This document shows, one piece after another, positions 22,914-32,731 of a DNA stretch of 41,716 nt. The notes beneath the pieces are model-generated. The model ran no database searches, had not been told where the DNA came from, and saw nothing but the letters and a program-made list of their open reading frames with translations. The DNA is from Lachnospiraceae bacterium. GTDB lineage: Bacteria > Bacillota > Clostridia > Lachnospirales > Lachnospiraceae. The stretch lies in contig JAFVHP010000030.1 in the NCBI GenBank assembly GCA_017474455.1, positions 1 through 41,716 on the forward strand, written 5' to 3'. Both the position numbers and the translations under genes were made by a program. Positions within the stretch are counted from its first letter, which is position 1; each line of letters starts with the position of its first letter.

Positions 22914-25900
22914 TTGGATAAGTATGAATATCAGGTATGTCTGCAGGAGATCGATTCACTGATCCTGGACCAGGATTATGCGGGCGCTGCGGACATCGCG
23001 GATACAATCGACTGGAAACGGGTCAAAAGCGTTATCACCTTATGCAAGATCAGTGATCTTTATAAAATCAACGGAAGGTATGAGGATGCAAGGGATCTTC
23101 TCCTCCTCGCCTATGACAGGAATCCTTCCGGACGTCAGATCGTGTCATCTCTTTGTACGCTGGAACTTAAGCTGGACCATTACGTCAGCGCGCTTAAATA
23201 CTACAATACATTCGTGCAGCTGGCCCCGCGCGATCCCGAACGGTATGTCCTGCAGTACAGGCTTTACCAGGCGCAGAATGTTTCCCTGGCTGAACAGACA
23301 GAAGTCCTGGAAACGCTCAAGAACGCCGATTACCGTGAACGCTGGGGTTATGAACTGGCATATCTTTATTACAGGCAGGCCGACTATGCTTCGGCGATCC
23401 GTGAATGCGACGAACTGGCTGCCACTTTCGGCGACGGCCAGTATGTCAGAAAGGCCATGGAGCTGAGAGCGGCCATGACCGGCACGGCCCCTGCCGAGCC
23501 CGCTCCTTATACTGAAGCATACACCGAAGAACAGAATGAATATCCCCAGGACGAGGCCGCGGATGTACCGGAAGATACGGAAGATGATACACGTGTCTAC
23601 AATTTCGCGCCCGGAGCCGCACCGGTGCAGGATTATCTGGCAGACAGACAGGTAGAAAAGGAAAGCGCTGCCGTGATGGCTGCCGCTGAGGAAGAAGAAA
23701 AAGAGCCGGAAGCGGAAAAAGCAGCCGCTGAGGAAGAAGCCGGGCCGGACATCTCCACACAGAGTCTGCGTGATGCCGTTGCAAGCGGGATGGCTTCACT
23801 GGAACAGACAGCGTCTGCCGCATCAGCTGAAGCAGCCGCTGCCGCCATGCCGTCCGATTACGGCCGCCGGTATGAGGGCAGGCTGTCGCAGGAAGGCAGC
23901 GGACAGTATGAAATGGTCCTGGAGACCGATAAGAATCCGTCCAGGCAGATCACCGGCCAGATGTATCTGTACGGAATGGCGGGATGGGAGAAGACGAAGA
24001 ACGAGATCGAGCAGAGATTCGTCAACAGGACCCGCCAGAGAATATCCGAGAATACCGGATCACTCTTAAAGGAGTTTGAAGAGACTTCCAGGCAGGGCTA
24101 TCTTGAAGAACTGGAACAGGATCTGGACAGGGAAGAGATCGAAGCCGCTGCCAGCAGTGTGATCCCTGACGGAATGGAACTTTCAGACGGCATGACGCCG
24201 CAGACCCGTTACAGGGCAGCCCTTGCAAAGGGTGCAGCGCCTGAAGGGATGGCCGGGGACGGTTACGTTCAGGAGGAATATCCCGAAGAAGGATATGAAG
24301 AAGAGTATTATGAGCCTGCCGGAGAAGGATGGGCATATAACGAGGAAGGCTATGACGTCTATGAAGGCACCGGCAATGTGACTGCCGACCTGCCTGCACA
24401 GGAACAGGCCAAAGAGGCGCTCCCTTCCGAAAGCCCTGCTGCGGAAAAAACCGCTGTTGAGCCTGAAATGCCCGGTCCGGATGCGGAACCTGCTGCTGCC
24501 GCCGGCGAGGTAAAGGCCGAAGAAAGGCCGGAGGAAAAAGAACCCGATACGAAAGAGGATGATCCGGAAGCCACCAAATCCTGGAGTGCCCATGAGATCA
24601 GGACACTGGAACAGGAAGCGGCTCTTCAGACTGCGGTATCCGCCAGCCGGAGGAAGCAGAAGGAAGAAAGGTTAAAGCAGGAACAGGAACGCAGGCAGGC
24701 ACAGGAGAAGATAGAAAAAGCGGAGATAGACCGCCAGAAAGCGGAAATAGACCGCAGGATGGCGGAACTTGAACGTGAACGTGCCGAACTGGAACGAGAA
24801 AAAGCGGAACAGGGCAGGCAGCTCGCCAAAGAGAGGGAAGAATTCCTGAAACAGATCCAGGAGGCACAGCAGGCTTCCCGGACGGATAAGGCTGAAGAAG
24901 AGAGTCTTGACGAAGAGATCCGTTCCGCAGTTGAAGCGGAAGGCCGGCAGCATCTGGAAGATTCCAGACCGCTCGGAAAGATCCCTGCGGAAGCCGCAGC
25001 GGAAGCAGTACAGCCCGAAATACCTGCGGAGCAGGAGCCTGTCGCAGAGGAACCTGTCATACCGGAACCTGTGATTCCGGAGCCTGTCATGCAGGAGCCG
25101 GAATATGTAAAAGAGCCGGAAATGATACCGGAAGCTGTTGCCGAACCGGTCATTCAGGCTGAAGATGTATATGAAGAGACTGTCCGCGGCGAAATGGCGG
25201 AAGCGGAAAGGCTCGAAGAAGAAAAACGGGAAGAGCGCAGGAGAAGGGCGGAGGCCGCCAGGAGAAATTACAGTCCCAGAGAGATCAGGGAAGACGAAAA
25301 GGCAATGTTCTCGTCCTTTATCGGGGACTCAAGGACATCAGGACAGATCACGTACGCACTCGACAATATGACACTTGCCGCGTATACAGGCAATATCCTG
25401 ATTGCCGGATCTTCCAGGGAGAGTTCAATGAACCTGGCCAAGGCGTTCATCCGTTATCTGCGCAGCAATGAGAGCGGGTTCTCCGGCAAGGTCGCGCATT
25501 CGACAGGTGAAGTCATCAACCGCAAGGATCTGATCAAAGCGCTCCATTCAATTGAAAACGGCGCACTGATCGTCGAGGGAGCCGGAGCCATGAGCACCGA
25601 GAGCCTCAGGGATATGGCAGCAGGCCTTGACCGCGAGGACAAGGGACTGCTCGTGATCCTGATCGATTCGGCCAAGAAGATATCGCAGATCATGGAGCGT
25701 GCTCCTGAACTGGAAGATGCGTTCAACATCCGCGTCGACCTGGTGCCGATGAACAACGATGCCCTGGTTGCCGACGCGGTCAGGTACGCGGAAGCCAGCG
25801 GATATACGATCGATGATTTTGGCGTACTGGCGCTTCATACCAGGATCTCCGGAATGCAGACGATCGACCATACGGTGACGGTGGACGAAGTCAGGAAGAT

Positions 25901-26030
25901 GGTCGACGAAGCGATCAGCTACGCGGATAAAAAGACGCCCGGCAGGCTGATGGGACGCATGTTCGGGAAACGATATGATGACAATAAGAGAGTGATACTG
26001 AGGGAAAAGGATTTCCAGCATTATAACTGA
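22914..26030 (+). CDS. Very long TPR / coiled-coil / degenerate AAA-like protein of unknown function
   Basis: About 1038 residues from TTG at 22914 (DKYEYQVCLQEIDSLI); in-frame codons upstream are poor starts. Residues 1-200 are TPR-like helical repeats (DLYKINGRYEDARDLLLLAYDRNP, LAYLYYRQADYASAIRECDEL). Residues 200-330 form an acidic linker. Around 330-410 is a conserved-looking block (YEMVLETDKNPSRQITGQ). Another acidic Pro/Glu linker and a charged coiled coil (about 575-655) follow. Residues about 795-1038 form a globular domain resembling a AAA ATPase but with an atypical P-loop (ILIAGSSRESSMNLAKAF) and a Walker-B-like GLLVILIDS. No membrane helix is seen. I recall similar proteins in Lachnospiraceae, but no function is known to me. 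Confidence 0.85.
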   Translation: MDKYEYQVCLQEIDSLILDQDYAGAADIADTIDWKRVKSVITLCKISDLYKINGRYEDARDLLLLAYDRNPSGRQIVSSLCTLELKLDHYVSALKYYNTFVQLAPRDPERYVLQYRLYQAQNVSLAEQTEVLETLKNADYRERWGYELAYLYYRQADYASAIRECDELAATFGDGQYVRKAMELRAAMTGTAPAEPAPYTEAYTEEQNEYPQDEAADVPEDTEDDTRVYNFAPGAAPVQDYLADRQVEKESAAVMAAAEEEEKEPEAEKAAAEEEAGPDISTQSLRDAVASGMASLEQTASAASAEAAAAAMPSDYGRRYEGRLSQEGSGQYEMVLETDKNPSRQITGQMYLYGMAGWEKTKNEIEQRFVNRTRQRISENTGSLLKEFEETSRQGYLEELEQDLDREEIEAAASSVIPDGMELSDGMTPQTRYRAALAKGAAPEGMAGDGYVQEEYPEEGYEEEYYEPAGEGWAYNEEGYDVYEGTGNVTADLPAQEQAKEALPSESPAAEKTAVEPEMPGPDAEPAAAAGEVKAEERPEEKEPDTKEDDPEATKSWSAHEIRTLEQEAALQTAVSASRRKQKEERLKQEQERRQAQEKIEKAEIDRQKAEIDRRMAELERERAELEREKAEQGRQLAKEREEFLKQIQEAQQASRTDKAEEESLDEEIRSAVEAEGRQHLEDSRPLGKIPAEAAAEAVQPEIPAEQEPVAEEPVIPEPVIPEPVMQEPEYVKEPEMIPEAVAEPVIQAEDVYEETVRGEMAEAERLEEEKREERRRRAEAARRNYSPREIREDEKAMFSSFIGDSRTSGQITYALDNMTLAAYTGNILIAGSSRESSMNLAKAFIRYLRSNESGFSGKVAHSTGEVINRKDLIKALHSIENGALIVEGAGAMSTESLRDMAAGLDREDKGLLVILIDSAKKISQIMERAPELEDAFNIRVDLVPMNNDALVADAVRYAEASGYTIDDFGVLALHTRISGMQTIDHTVTVDEVRKMVDEAISYADKKTPGRLMGRMFGKRYDDNKRVILREKDFQHYN

Positions 26031-26046
26031 CGTTAATGTTTTGCAT

Positions 26047-26069
26047 CCGCCGGTCCGTCAAGCCGGCGG
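26047..26069 (+). terminator. Weak hairpin between the TPR gene and glgB
   Basis: CCGCCGG (26047-26053) pairs with CCGGCGG (26063-26069) around a nine-base loop. It is followed by TTGCG, not a T-run, so it may only attenuate transcription or may protect RNA ends. Confidence 0.35.
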
Positions 26070-26095
26070 TTGCGTATTGAGGGGAATGGGGAATT

Positions 26096-28033
26096 ATGGC
26101 AAAGGAAAAGATATTTATATCACAGGATGACTGTTATCTCTTCGGACAGGGCACGCACTACGATATCTACAAAAAGCTCGGTGCTCACCCGTCTGCCCAG
26201 GATGGCACGGAAGGCACATATTTCGCGGTATGGGCGCCCCATGCGGCGGCAGTGCATGTAGTCGGTACGTTCAACGGATGGAATGAAGAGAGCCATCCTC
26301 TGGAAAGGGTCGGGGACGTCGGTATCTTCGCGGGATACTTTCCCGGTGTCGGAACGGGTGAACTGTACAAGTACCTGATCACTGCGGAAGACGGCAGGAA
26401 ACTCTATAAAGCAGATCCCTATGCCAGCCAGGCTGAACTCAGGCCCGGCACTGCTTCCGTCACCTGTGACCTTTCCGGGTTTGACTGGCATGACGCGGCA
26501 TGGGAAAAGAAAAAGACAACGGCTTCCTACGCGTCGGAACCCATGGCTATCTACGAATGTCATCCGGGATCATGGATGCGCCATCCTGACAGGAGTCCGG
26601 AAAGCGGACACGGAGAAGACGGTTTTTATACTTACAGGGAATTTGCCGACAGGCTTACAGAGTATTTAAAACAGGTCAAATTCACCCATGTTGAGCTGAT
26701 GGGCATCCTGGAGCATCCTTTCGACGGCTCCTGGGGCTATCAGGTAACAGGTTATTACGCCCCCACTTCCAGGTACGGGACACCTGAGGATTTCAGGTAC
26801 CTTATCAATAAGCTCCATGAGAACAACATCGGCGTCATCCTTGACTGGGTACCCGCGCATTTCTGCCCGGACGCCCACGGCCTTGCCGAATTTGACGGGA
26901 CATGCATCTATGAGGATCCGGATCCGAGGCGGGGACAGCATCCCGACTGGGGCACCAGGATATTCAATCTTGGGAAGAGCGAGGTCAAGAATTTCCTTAT
27001 CGCGAATGTTCTGTACTGGATCAGGGAATTCCATATTGACGGGATCAGGGTGGACGCAGTCGCTTCCATGCTGTATCTGGATTACGGTAAGAAGGATGGC
27101 CAGTGGCTGCCCAATATTTACGGCGGCAACGAGAACCTGGATGCAATTGAGTTCTTCCACCATCTGAATTCTGTTGTCCGCGGGACGTATCCGGGATTCC
27201 TTACGATCGCGGAAGAGTCGACGGCATGGCCCGGCATTACAGGCGACATAGGCACAGGATCCCTGGGCTTCACGTATAAGTGGAACATGGGCTGGATGCA
27301 TGATTTCTGCGAATACATGAAACTGGATCCGATCATGCGCGGCGGTGCCCATCATCTTTTGACTTTTGCCATGAGTTATAACCACGCGGAAAGGTATATC
27401 CTTCCGTTGTCCCATGACGAGGTCGTCCATCTGAAGTGTTCGATGGTCGAAAAAATGCCCGGGTACAGGATCGACAAGTACGCCAATCTGCGGCTGGGCT
27501 ATCTGTTCCAGTTCGGACACGCCGGCAAGAAGCTCCTGTTCATGGGGCAGGAGTTCGGCCAGGAAAGAGAATGGAGCGAGGAGAGAGAACTGGACTGGTA
27601 TCTGCTGGATGACCCGCTGAACAAAGGCATGCTCGAATTCATGAAAAAGCTTCTGGATCTTTACAGGAAGTATCCGGCCATGCATGCGAAGGACGACGGA
27701 TTCTCAGGCTTTGAATGGATCAATGCGAACGATAACTATTACAGCACCTACAGTTTTATCAGAAGGGCAGAGGATAAGGACAAAGCGCTGCTGTTCGTTA
27801 TGAATATGACACCGGTCAAAAGGGAGTACTACAGGGTCGGCGTACCCTGCGCGGGCACCTACAGGCTGGTCCTGAACAGTGACGATCCGGAATTCGGCGG
27901 TTATGCGGAGACTGAAGTCAAAAAGACCATCAGAGCCAGAAAGGGAGAATGCGATGGTAAGGATTACTATCTGGAGTTCGATCTTCCCCAGTTTGCCGGC
28001 GTAGTATTCTCATTTGACCTTGTCCGCAAATAA
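26096..28033 (+). CDS. glgB: 1,4-alpha-glucan branching enzyme GlgB
   Basis: 645 residues. It makes alpha-1,6 branches in glycogen. An N-terminal CBM48-like domain (YFAVWAPHAAAVHVVGTFNGW, about 40-60) precedes the GH13 barrel. Visible motifs are LDWVPAHF (about 250), GIRVDAVASMLYLDYG with the nucleophile Asp near residue 320, the acid Glu in AEESTAW (about 372) and LSHDEVVH (about 440). The ATG is preceded by GGGGAAT. No other glycogen genes (glgA, glgC, glgP) are adjacent, so it stands apart from a glg operon here. The length is slightly short of the E. coli form, as is common in Firmicutes. Confidence 0.97.
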   Translation: MAKEKIFISQDDCYLFGQGTHYDIYKKLGAHPSAQDGTEGTYFAVWAPHAAAVHVVGTFNGWNEESHPLERVGDVGIFAGYFPGVGTGELYKYLITAEDGRKLYKADPYASQAELRPGTASVTCDLSGFDWHDAAWEKKKTTASYASEPMAIYECHPGSWMRHPDRSPESGHGEDGFYTYREFADRLTEYLKQVKFTHVELMGILEHPFDGSWGYQVTGYYAPTSRYGTPEDFRYLINKLHENNIGVILDWVPAHFCPDAHGLAEFDGTCIYEDPDPRRGQHPDWGTRIFNLGKSEVKNFLIANVLYWIREFHIDGIRVDAVASMLYLDYGKKDGQWLPNIYGGNENLDAIEFFHHLNSVVRGTYPGFLTIAEESTAWPGITGDIGTGSLGFTYKWNMGWMHDFCEYMKLDPIMRGGAHHLLTFAMSYNHAERYILPLSHDEVVHLKCSMVEKMPGYRIDKYANLRLGYLFQFGHAGKKLLFMGQEFGQEREWSEERELDWYLLDDPLNKGMLEFMKKLLDLYRKYPAMHAKDDGFSGFEWINANDNYYSTYSFIRRAEDKDKALLFVMNMTPVKREYYRVGVPCAGTYRLVLNSDDPEFGGYAETEVKKTIRARKGECDGKDYYLEFDLPQFAGVVFSFDLVRK

Positions 28034-28077
28034 GGCAGCAGGCGTTTGCTTTATCAGAAGATACAGAAGGTGTGATC

Positions 28078-28503
28078 ATGAACGAAAAAGCAGGTGAACT
28101 CAGAGGCAGCAGGCAGATCACGGTAAATGAGTCTGCCGAGGACTATCTGGAGACAATCCTGGTCCTGAAGAACAGCCTCGGCATGGTTAGGTCGATCGAC
28201 ATCGTCAATGAGATGAACTATTCGAAGCCGAGCATAAGCATTGCGATGAAAAAACTCCGTGAGAACGGGTTCATCACCGTTGACGACGGCGGATATATCT
28301 CGCTGACGGAAGAGGGAATGCGTATCGCGGAGAAGACGTATGCGAAGCACAAAGTGCTGCAGGCATGTCTTGAAGCACTGGGTGTCGAGACGGAGCTGGC
28401 TGCGGAAGAAGCATGCCATATCGAGCATGTGATCGATGACGATACCTGTCAGAAAATCTGTGATTTTTATCATATGTTCATGGAACAGAAAATCAAAGAC
28501 TGA
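28078..28503 (+). CDS. DtxR/MntR-family metal-dependent transcriptional regulator
   Basis: 141 residues. The winged helix is ESAEDYLETILVLKNSLGMVRSIDIVNEMNYSKPSISIAMKKLRENGFI, followed by the wing YISLTEEGMRIAEKTY. The metal/dimer region keeps the EEACHIEHVIDDD pattern of the family, with E, C, E and H as candidate ligands. It lacks the C-terminal SH3-like domain, as in MntR. It is likely to sense Mn or Fe and repress uptake genes; no such genes are adjacent. AGAAGG precedes the ATG at 28078. It is 44 bases from glgB and 20 from the next gene, all on the plus strand. Confidence 0.9.
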   Translation: MNEKAGELRGSRQITVNESAEDYLETILVLKNSLGMVRSIDIVNEMNYSKPSISIAMKKLRENGFITVDDGGYISLTEEGMRIAEKTYAKHKVLQACLEALGVETELAAEEACHIEHVIDDDTCQKICDFYHMFMEQKIKD

Positions 28504-28523
28504 GATACGGAGAAAATATTTCT

Positions 28524-29567
28524 ATGCAGGAAACACTTAACAGACCCGAAGATGGATTCAACTCCATGCTTGACGGAAAAACGATTCTGATCACGGGAGG
28601 AACAGGTTCCTTCGGCAAGAGCTTTGCCAGATACATCCTGACCAACGCCCATCCCAAAAAAGTGATCGTTTATTCCAGGGACGAATATAAACAGTTCGTC
28701 ATGTCCAATGACCCGTTCTTTGCGGAACACGCAGAACAGATGCGGTATTTTATCGGGGATGTCAGGGACTGTGAAAGGCTGAAAAGGGCTCTTTACGGGA
28801 CGGATTTCTGTGTCCATGCGGCGGCGCTGAAGCAGGTGCCCGCCTGTGAGTACAATCCGGCCGAAGCCATAAAGACCAATGTCGGCGGCGCCCAGAACGT
28901 GATCGACGCCTCACTGGACTGCGGAGTGAAAAAGGTCGTTGCGCTTTCAACGGACAAGGCGGTCAATCCCGTCAATCTCTACGGCGGAACAAAACTGGTC
29001 TCGGACAAACTCTTTATCGCGGCGAATGCCTATGCGGGCACGAAAGACATCAATTTTTCGATCGTCAGGTATGGAAATGTGGCCGGCAGCAGGGGCAGCG
29101 TCATCCCGTTCTTCGCCGACCTCATCCGCAATGGCGAGAGAGTGCTGCCCATTACGGATTACCGCATGACGAGGTTCTGGATCAGCCTGGAAGAAGGCGT
29201 GGCGCTGGTGGTCAAGGCCCTTGCCCAGGCGAACGGCGGGGAGACATTCATCAGCAAGATCCCGTCCTTTTATGTTAAAGATCTCGCAGAGGCCATGCTT
29301 CCCGGGTGCTCGACCAGGGAGACCGGCATAAGGCCCGGCGAAAAGCTTCATGAGATCATGGTCACACCTGAGGATTCCGCGACGACATACGAATTTGAGA
29401 AGCATTATATTGTTTATCCTCAGATCACATACAATGAACGGCAGGCACCGGATAAGAGCGGTCGGCTTGTGGAAGAAGGGTTTTCATATTCGTCAGGCAC
29501 CAATTCACAATGGCTGAGCGTGGAAGACATGCGCGAAAGGCTTGTCCAGCTGGGAATGATGCCGTAA
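28524..29567 (+). CDS. pseB: UDP-N-acetylglucosamine 4,6-dehydratase (inverting), PseB/FlaA1-like
   Basis: 347 residues. An extended SDR enzyme that opens the pseudaminic acid and related UDP-sugar pathways. The NAD(P) motif is ILITGGTGSFGKSFARY. The catalytic region is LSTDKAVNPVNLYGGTKLVSDKLF (Asp/Lys and Tyr-x-x-x-Lys), followed by RYGNVAGSRGSVIPFF and the TRFWISLEEGV stretch. The start at 28524 has GGAG 11 bases upstream; MLDGKTILITGG at 28566 is where most PseB proteins begin. None of the other pse genes or glycosyltransferases is adjacent, so the final sugar is unknown. Confidence 0.9.
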   Translation: MQETLNRPEDGFNSMLDGKTILITGGTGSFGKSFARYILTNAHPKKVIVYSRDEYKQFVMSNDPFFAEHAEQMRYFIGDVRDCERLKRALYGTDFCVHAAALKQVPACEYNPAEAIKTNVGGAQNVIDASLDCGVKKVVALSTDKAVNPVNLYGGTKLVSDKLFIAANAYAGTKDINFSIVRYGNVAGSRGSVIPFFADLIRNGERVLPITDYRMTRFWISLEEGVALVVKALAQANGGETFISKIPSFYVKDLAEAMLPGCSTRETGIRPGEKLHEIMVTPEDSATTYEFEKHYIVYPQITYNERQAPDKSGRLVEEGFSYSSGTNSQWLSVEDMRERLVQLGMMP

Positions 29568-29582
29568 CCGTTACGGAGGAAT

Positions 29583-31253
29583 ATGAAAGCGGATATTCAG
29601 ATCGCACAGGAGGCCGTCCTTGAACCGATCGTAAAGATCGGGGAAAAGGCCGGCCTTAAAGAAATCTGGCTTGAACAGTACGGAAGGTACAAAGCCAAAC
29701 TGACAGAAGAATGCATCGACAGCCTCAAAGACAAAAAGGACGGCAAGCTGATCCTTGTGACAGCGATCAATCCCACACCTGCGGGTGAAGGAAAGACGAC
29801 CGTTTCGATCGGGCTGGCGGATGCTTTTTCATTGCTTGGGAAAAAAGTGATGCTGGCCCTCAGGGAACCGTCCCTGGGTCCCTGCTTTGGCATAAAGGGA
29901 GGGGCGGCGGGAGGCGGCTACGCGCAGCTGGTACCCATGGTGGACCTGAACCTCCATTTTACCGGGGACTTTCATGCCGTAACTTCCGCGAATAACCTGC
30001 TGGCAGCGATGATCGACAACCATATCCACTTTGGCAACGCCCTCGGCATCGATCCGACCAGGGTCATCTGGAAACGGTGCATGGATATGAACGACAGGGC
30101 TCTGCGCGATATCGTAGTAGGGCAGGGCGGAAAAGGGAACGGCCCGTTAAGGGAAGACCATTTTGTGATCACGGCCGCATCCGAGATCATGGCGGTCCTG
30201 TGTCTTGCAGAAGATCTGCAGGACCTGAAGAAAAGACTGGCGCGGATAGTGATCGGCTACAGTTATGAAGGAAAGCCTGTGACGGCCGACGACCTTGGCG
30301 CTGTCGGAGCCATGAGCGCGCTCCTTGCCGAGGCGCTTCGTCCCAATCTGGTGCAGACGTTGGGGCATACGCCTGCCCTTGTCCATGGCGGTCCCTTCGC
30401 GAACATAGCGCACGGCTGCAATTCTGTCCGCGCGACAAAAACAGCCCTGAAACTGGCGGATTACTGTATCACGGAAGCCGGGTTCGGCGCCGACCTGGGG
30501 GCCGAGAAGTTCATGGACATCAAATGCCGTGAGGCGGGCATTAAGCCTGACGCAGCGGTGATCGTGGCCAGTATCCAGGCCCTGAAGTATAACGGCGGCG
30601 TACCGAAGGCGGACCTGAAGACGGAAAATATCGATGCCCTGAAGGCAGGGATGTGCAATCTCGGCAGGCATATTTCCAATCTTGGGAAATTCGGCATACC
30701 GGTGGTCGTCGCACTCAATGTATTTTATTCGGATACCGACGCCGAGAAAAAGATCGTACGGCAATACTGCGAAGAGATCGGCTGCACATTTGCCGAGACC
30801 TACGTTCATGACGAAGGCGCGGAAGGCGGCAGGGAACTGGCAGGGAAAGTTCTGGAAACGCTGGAAAAAGAAGAAAGCAGCTGGCATCCGCTGTACGAGA
30901 CCGGCCTGCCTCTGAAAGAAAAGATAGAGACCATAGCAAAGACGATCTACGGGGCGGGCAGTGTCAGTTATACGGCTGCCGCGGACAAAGCGGTCAGGGA
31001 GCTGGAGAAACAGGGCTTCGGGGACCTTCCGGTATGTATTGCAAAGACACAGTACTCGCTTTCGGATGATCCTTCCCTTCTCGGTTCGCCGGAAGGGTTC
31101 GATCTTACGGTCAGGGAAGTCTATCCCAGTGTCGGCGCAGGGTTCGTTGTCGTCCAGACCGGGCAGATCGTAGCCATGCCGGGCCTTCCGAGATCGCCGG
31201 CAGCACTGGACATTGATGTAAATGACGACGGAAGAATAACAGGGATTTTCTGA
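29583..31253 (+). CDS. fhs: Formate-tetrahydrofolate ligase
   Basis: 556 residues, the usual length. It makes 10-formyl-THF from formate, THF and ATP, feeding purine synthesis, one-carbon metabolism and, in acetogens, the methyl branch of the Wood-Ljungdahl pathway. The P-loop is [17 protein letters not shown] (about residues 62-78), followed by [22 protein letters not shown] and [12 protein letters not shown], all characteristic. The C-terminus [14 protein letters not shown] is also conserved. GGAGG is four bases from the ATG. Its stop overlaps the start of the HAD gene (TGATG). No other acetogenesis genes are adjacent. Confidence 0.98.
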   Translation: MKADIQIAQEAVLEPIVKIGEKAGLKEIWLEQYGRYKAKLTEECIDSLKDKKDGKLILVTAINPTPAGEGKTTVSIGLADAFSLLGKKVMLALREPSLGPCFGIKGGAAGGGYAQLVPMVDLNLHFTGDFHAVTSANNLLAAMIDNHIHFGNALGIDPTRVIWKRCMDMNDRALRDIVVGQGGKGNGPLREDHFVITAASEIMAVLCLAEDLQDLKKRLARIVIGYSYEGKPVTADDLGAVGAMSALLAEALRPNLVQTLGHTPALVHGGPFANIAHGCNSVRATKTALKLADYCITEAGFGADLGAEKFMDIKCREAGIKPDAAVIVASIQALKYNGGVPKADLKTENIDALKAGMCNLGRHISNLGKFGIPVVVALNVFYSDTDAEKKIVRQYCEEIGCTFAETYVHDEGAEGGRELAGKVLETLEKEESSWHPLYETGLPLKEKIETIAKTIYGAGSVSYTAAADKAVRELEKQGFGDLPVCIAKTQYSLSDDPSLLGSPEGFDLTVREVYPSVGAGFVVVQTGQIVAMPGLPRSPAALDIDVNDDGRITGIF

Positions 31254-31996
31254 TGAACAGATACAGAACTGCCATCTTTGATATGGACGGTACCGTCCTG
31301 AATACTCTGCCGGATCTTGCGAACGGGATCAGGCATGCGTTTGCGGAATGCAAAAGCACATATCCGTTCACGGACGCCGATGCTGCCGAGTTTTTCGGAA
31401 GCGGCGTGCATGTCGCGATCATGAGAGCGATGCTCCGCGAACAGGGGGCTTCGGCCGGGGAACTGGAGATCGTGGGAACGCCGGAAGGCAAGGCGCTGAC
31501 GGATCCGCTGGACGCGCAGAGGATATCTGCCCTGGAACAGTCATACAGGGCGTTTTACAGTGCGCACAATGCCGATCTGACCGATGCGTACGAGGGGATC
31601 ATGCCCCTTTTGAAAAAACTGAGGGCGGCAGGCATCATGACGGCCGTTGTCTCCAATAAACCGGACAAAGACTGCAGAAAACTGGCCGAAAGGTATTTCC
31701 CGGGAGGATTCGATCTCTGCCTTGGGGAAAAGCCGGAGACACCGAGAAAACCCGCGCCAGATATGACGCTGCAGGTCCTGCGTGAACTGAATGCCGCGCC
31801 GGAAGAAGCCGTATATATCGGTGACTCAGAGATCGATCTTCAGACAGCCGTCAATGCAGGCCTCTCCTGTATCATGGTCACCTGGGGGTTCCGCAGCGGC
31901 GACTTTATCCGCGGAAAGATCGCTAAGATGCCATCCTGGCCGGTCCGGATCGTGGATACGCCGGAAGAGATCGCCGGATTGCTAATCAGTGCCTGA
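31253..31996 (+). CDS. HAD-superfamily hydrolase (phosphoglycolate phosphatase-like)
   Basis: 247 residues. Motif I is AIFDMDGTVLNT (nucleophile Asp10, acid Asp12), motif II is VVSNKPD, the motif III lysine lies near KPGAPR-like EKPETPRKPAPDM, and motif IV is VYIGDSEIDLQTA. A helical cap lies between motifs I and II. This is the Gph subgroup of soluble phosphatases; the substrate is not predictable. It overlaps fhs by one base, so the two are co-translated. A possible role is removing a phosphorylated by-product, but this is conjecture. Confidence 0.92.
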   Translation: MNRYRTAIFDMDGTVLNTLPDLANGIRHAFAECKSTYPFTDADAAEFFGSGVHVAIMRAMLREQGASAGELEIVGTPEGKALTDPLDAQRISALEQSYRAFYSAHNADLTDAYEGIMPLLKKLRAAGIMTAVVSNKPDKDCRKLAERYFPGGFDLCLGEKPETPRKPAPDMTLQVLRELNAAPEEAVYIGDSEIDLQTAVNAGLSCIMVTWGFRSGDFIRGKIAKMPSWPVRIVDTPEEIAGLLISA

Positions 31997-32035
31997 GAGT
32001 ATATTATTGTAGAAAAAAGAGGAATGGAGCGGACC

Positions 32036-32380
32036 ATGGGAGCAATACTGGAAGTTCTGGAGAATGATCTGTATGACGTGGTGCAGATATGCACGATGCT
32101 CATGGAGTTTTTCGGTGTATGCGTACTTGTCTATACTGCCATTAAGTGCTTTATCCTCTGGATGAAGCGCAACGAACACGTGCGCCTTGCCCTCGCGCAG
32201 GGGATCGCCCTTGCCCTTGAATTTAAGATGGGCGGAGAGGTGCTGCGTACGGTCGTCGTGCGTGAATGGACAGAACTCGGCATCCTCGGCGCAGTCATAC
32301 TGTTAAGAGGCCTTCTTACATTCCTTATTCACTGGGAGATAAATAACGAGCAGAAAGAACTGCACAGGAATGCAGCCTGA
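32036..32380 (+). CDS. DUF1622-family membrane protein
   Basis: 114 residues with about three hydrophobic segments: LMEFFGVCVLVYTAIKCFI, then LAQGIALALEFKMGGEVLRTVV, then ELGILGAVILLRGLLTFLIHWEI. The motif RLALAQGIALALEFKMGGEVLRTVV...LGILGAVILLR matches what I know of DUF1622. Function unknown. The ATG at 32036 follows GGAG at six bases; an ATG at 32024 lies directly on its own ribosome binding site and is less likely. The last 60 bases of the gene are copied downstream as part of the 205-bp tandem duplication. Confidence 0.82.
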   Translation: MGAILEVLENDLYDVVQICTMLMEFFGVCVLVYTAIKCFILWMKRNEHVRLALAQGIALALEFKMGGEVLRTVVVREWTELGILGAVILLRGLLTFLIHWEINNEQKELHRNAA

Positions 32381-32731
32381 GATTCAGATCCTGATGCCGG
32401 CCACGGTCTTAAGGCCGCGGTGAAGATCCTCCCTGTAATCAGGAGCGTCAGGGAACAGGCTGTTCATGACCACGCCGTACTGTTCCGGTGCATCGGAAGA
32501 ATAAATATAATGACCGCCGCCAATATTCCTTATTCACTGGGAGATAAATAACGAGCAGAAAGAACTGCACAGGAATGCAGCCTGAGATTCAGATCCTGAT
32601 GCCAGCCACGGTCTTAAGGCCGCGGTGAAGATCCTCCCTGTAATCAGGAGCGTCAGGGAACAGGCTGTTCATGACCACGCCGTACTGTTCCGGTGCATCG
32701 GAAGAATAAATATAATGACCGCCGCCAATAT
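32320..32731. repeat. 205-bp tandem direct duplication
   Basis: Unit 1 (32320-32526) and unit 2 (32525-32731) are identical except for one base (G at 32399, A at 32604). The boundary has a two-base AT microhomology. Each unit holds the end of the DUF1622 gene and the last codons of the minus-strand NlpC/P60-like gene. Both genes remain complete at their outer edges, so the extra copy only adds a gene-free stretch between the two stop codons. It is either a recent duplication or an assembly artefact. Confidence 0.95.

Noticed and set aside
26666-27685. A 339-codon minus-strand ORF inside glgB
   Set aside because: It is antisense to the catalytic core of a well-recognised gene, and its translation shows no recognisable domain.
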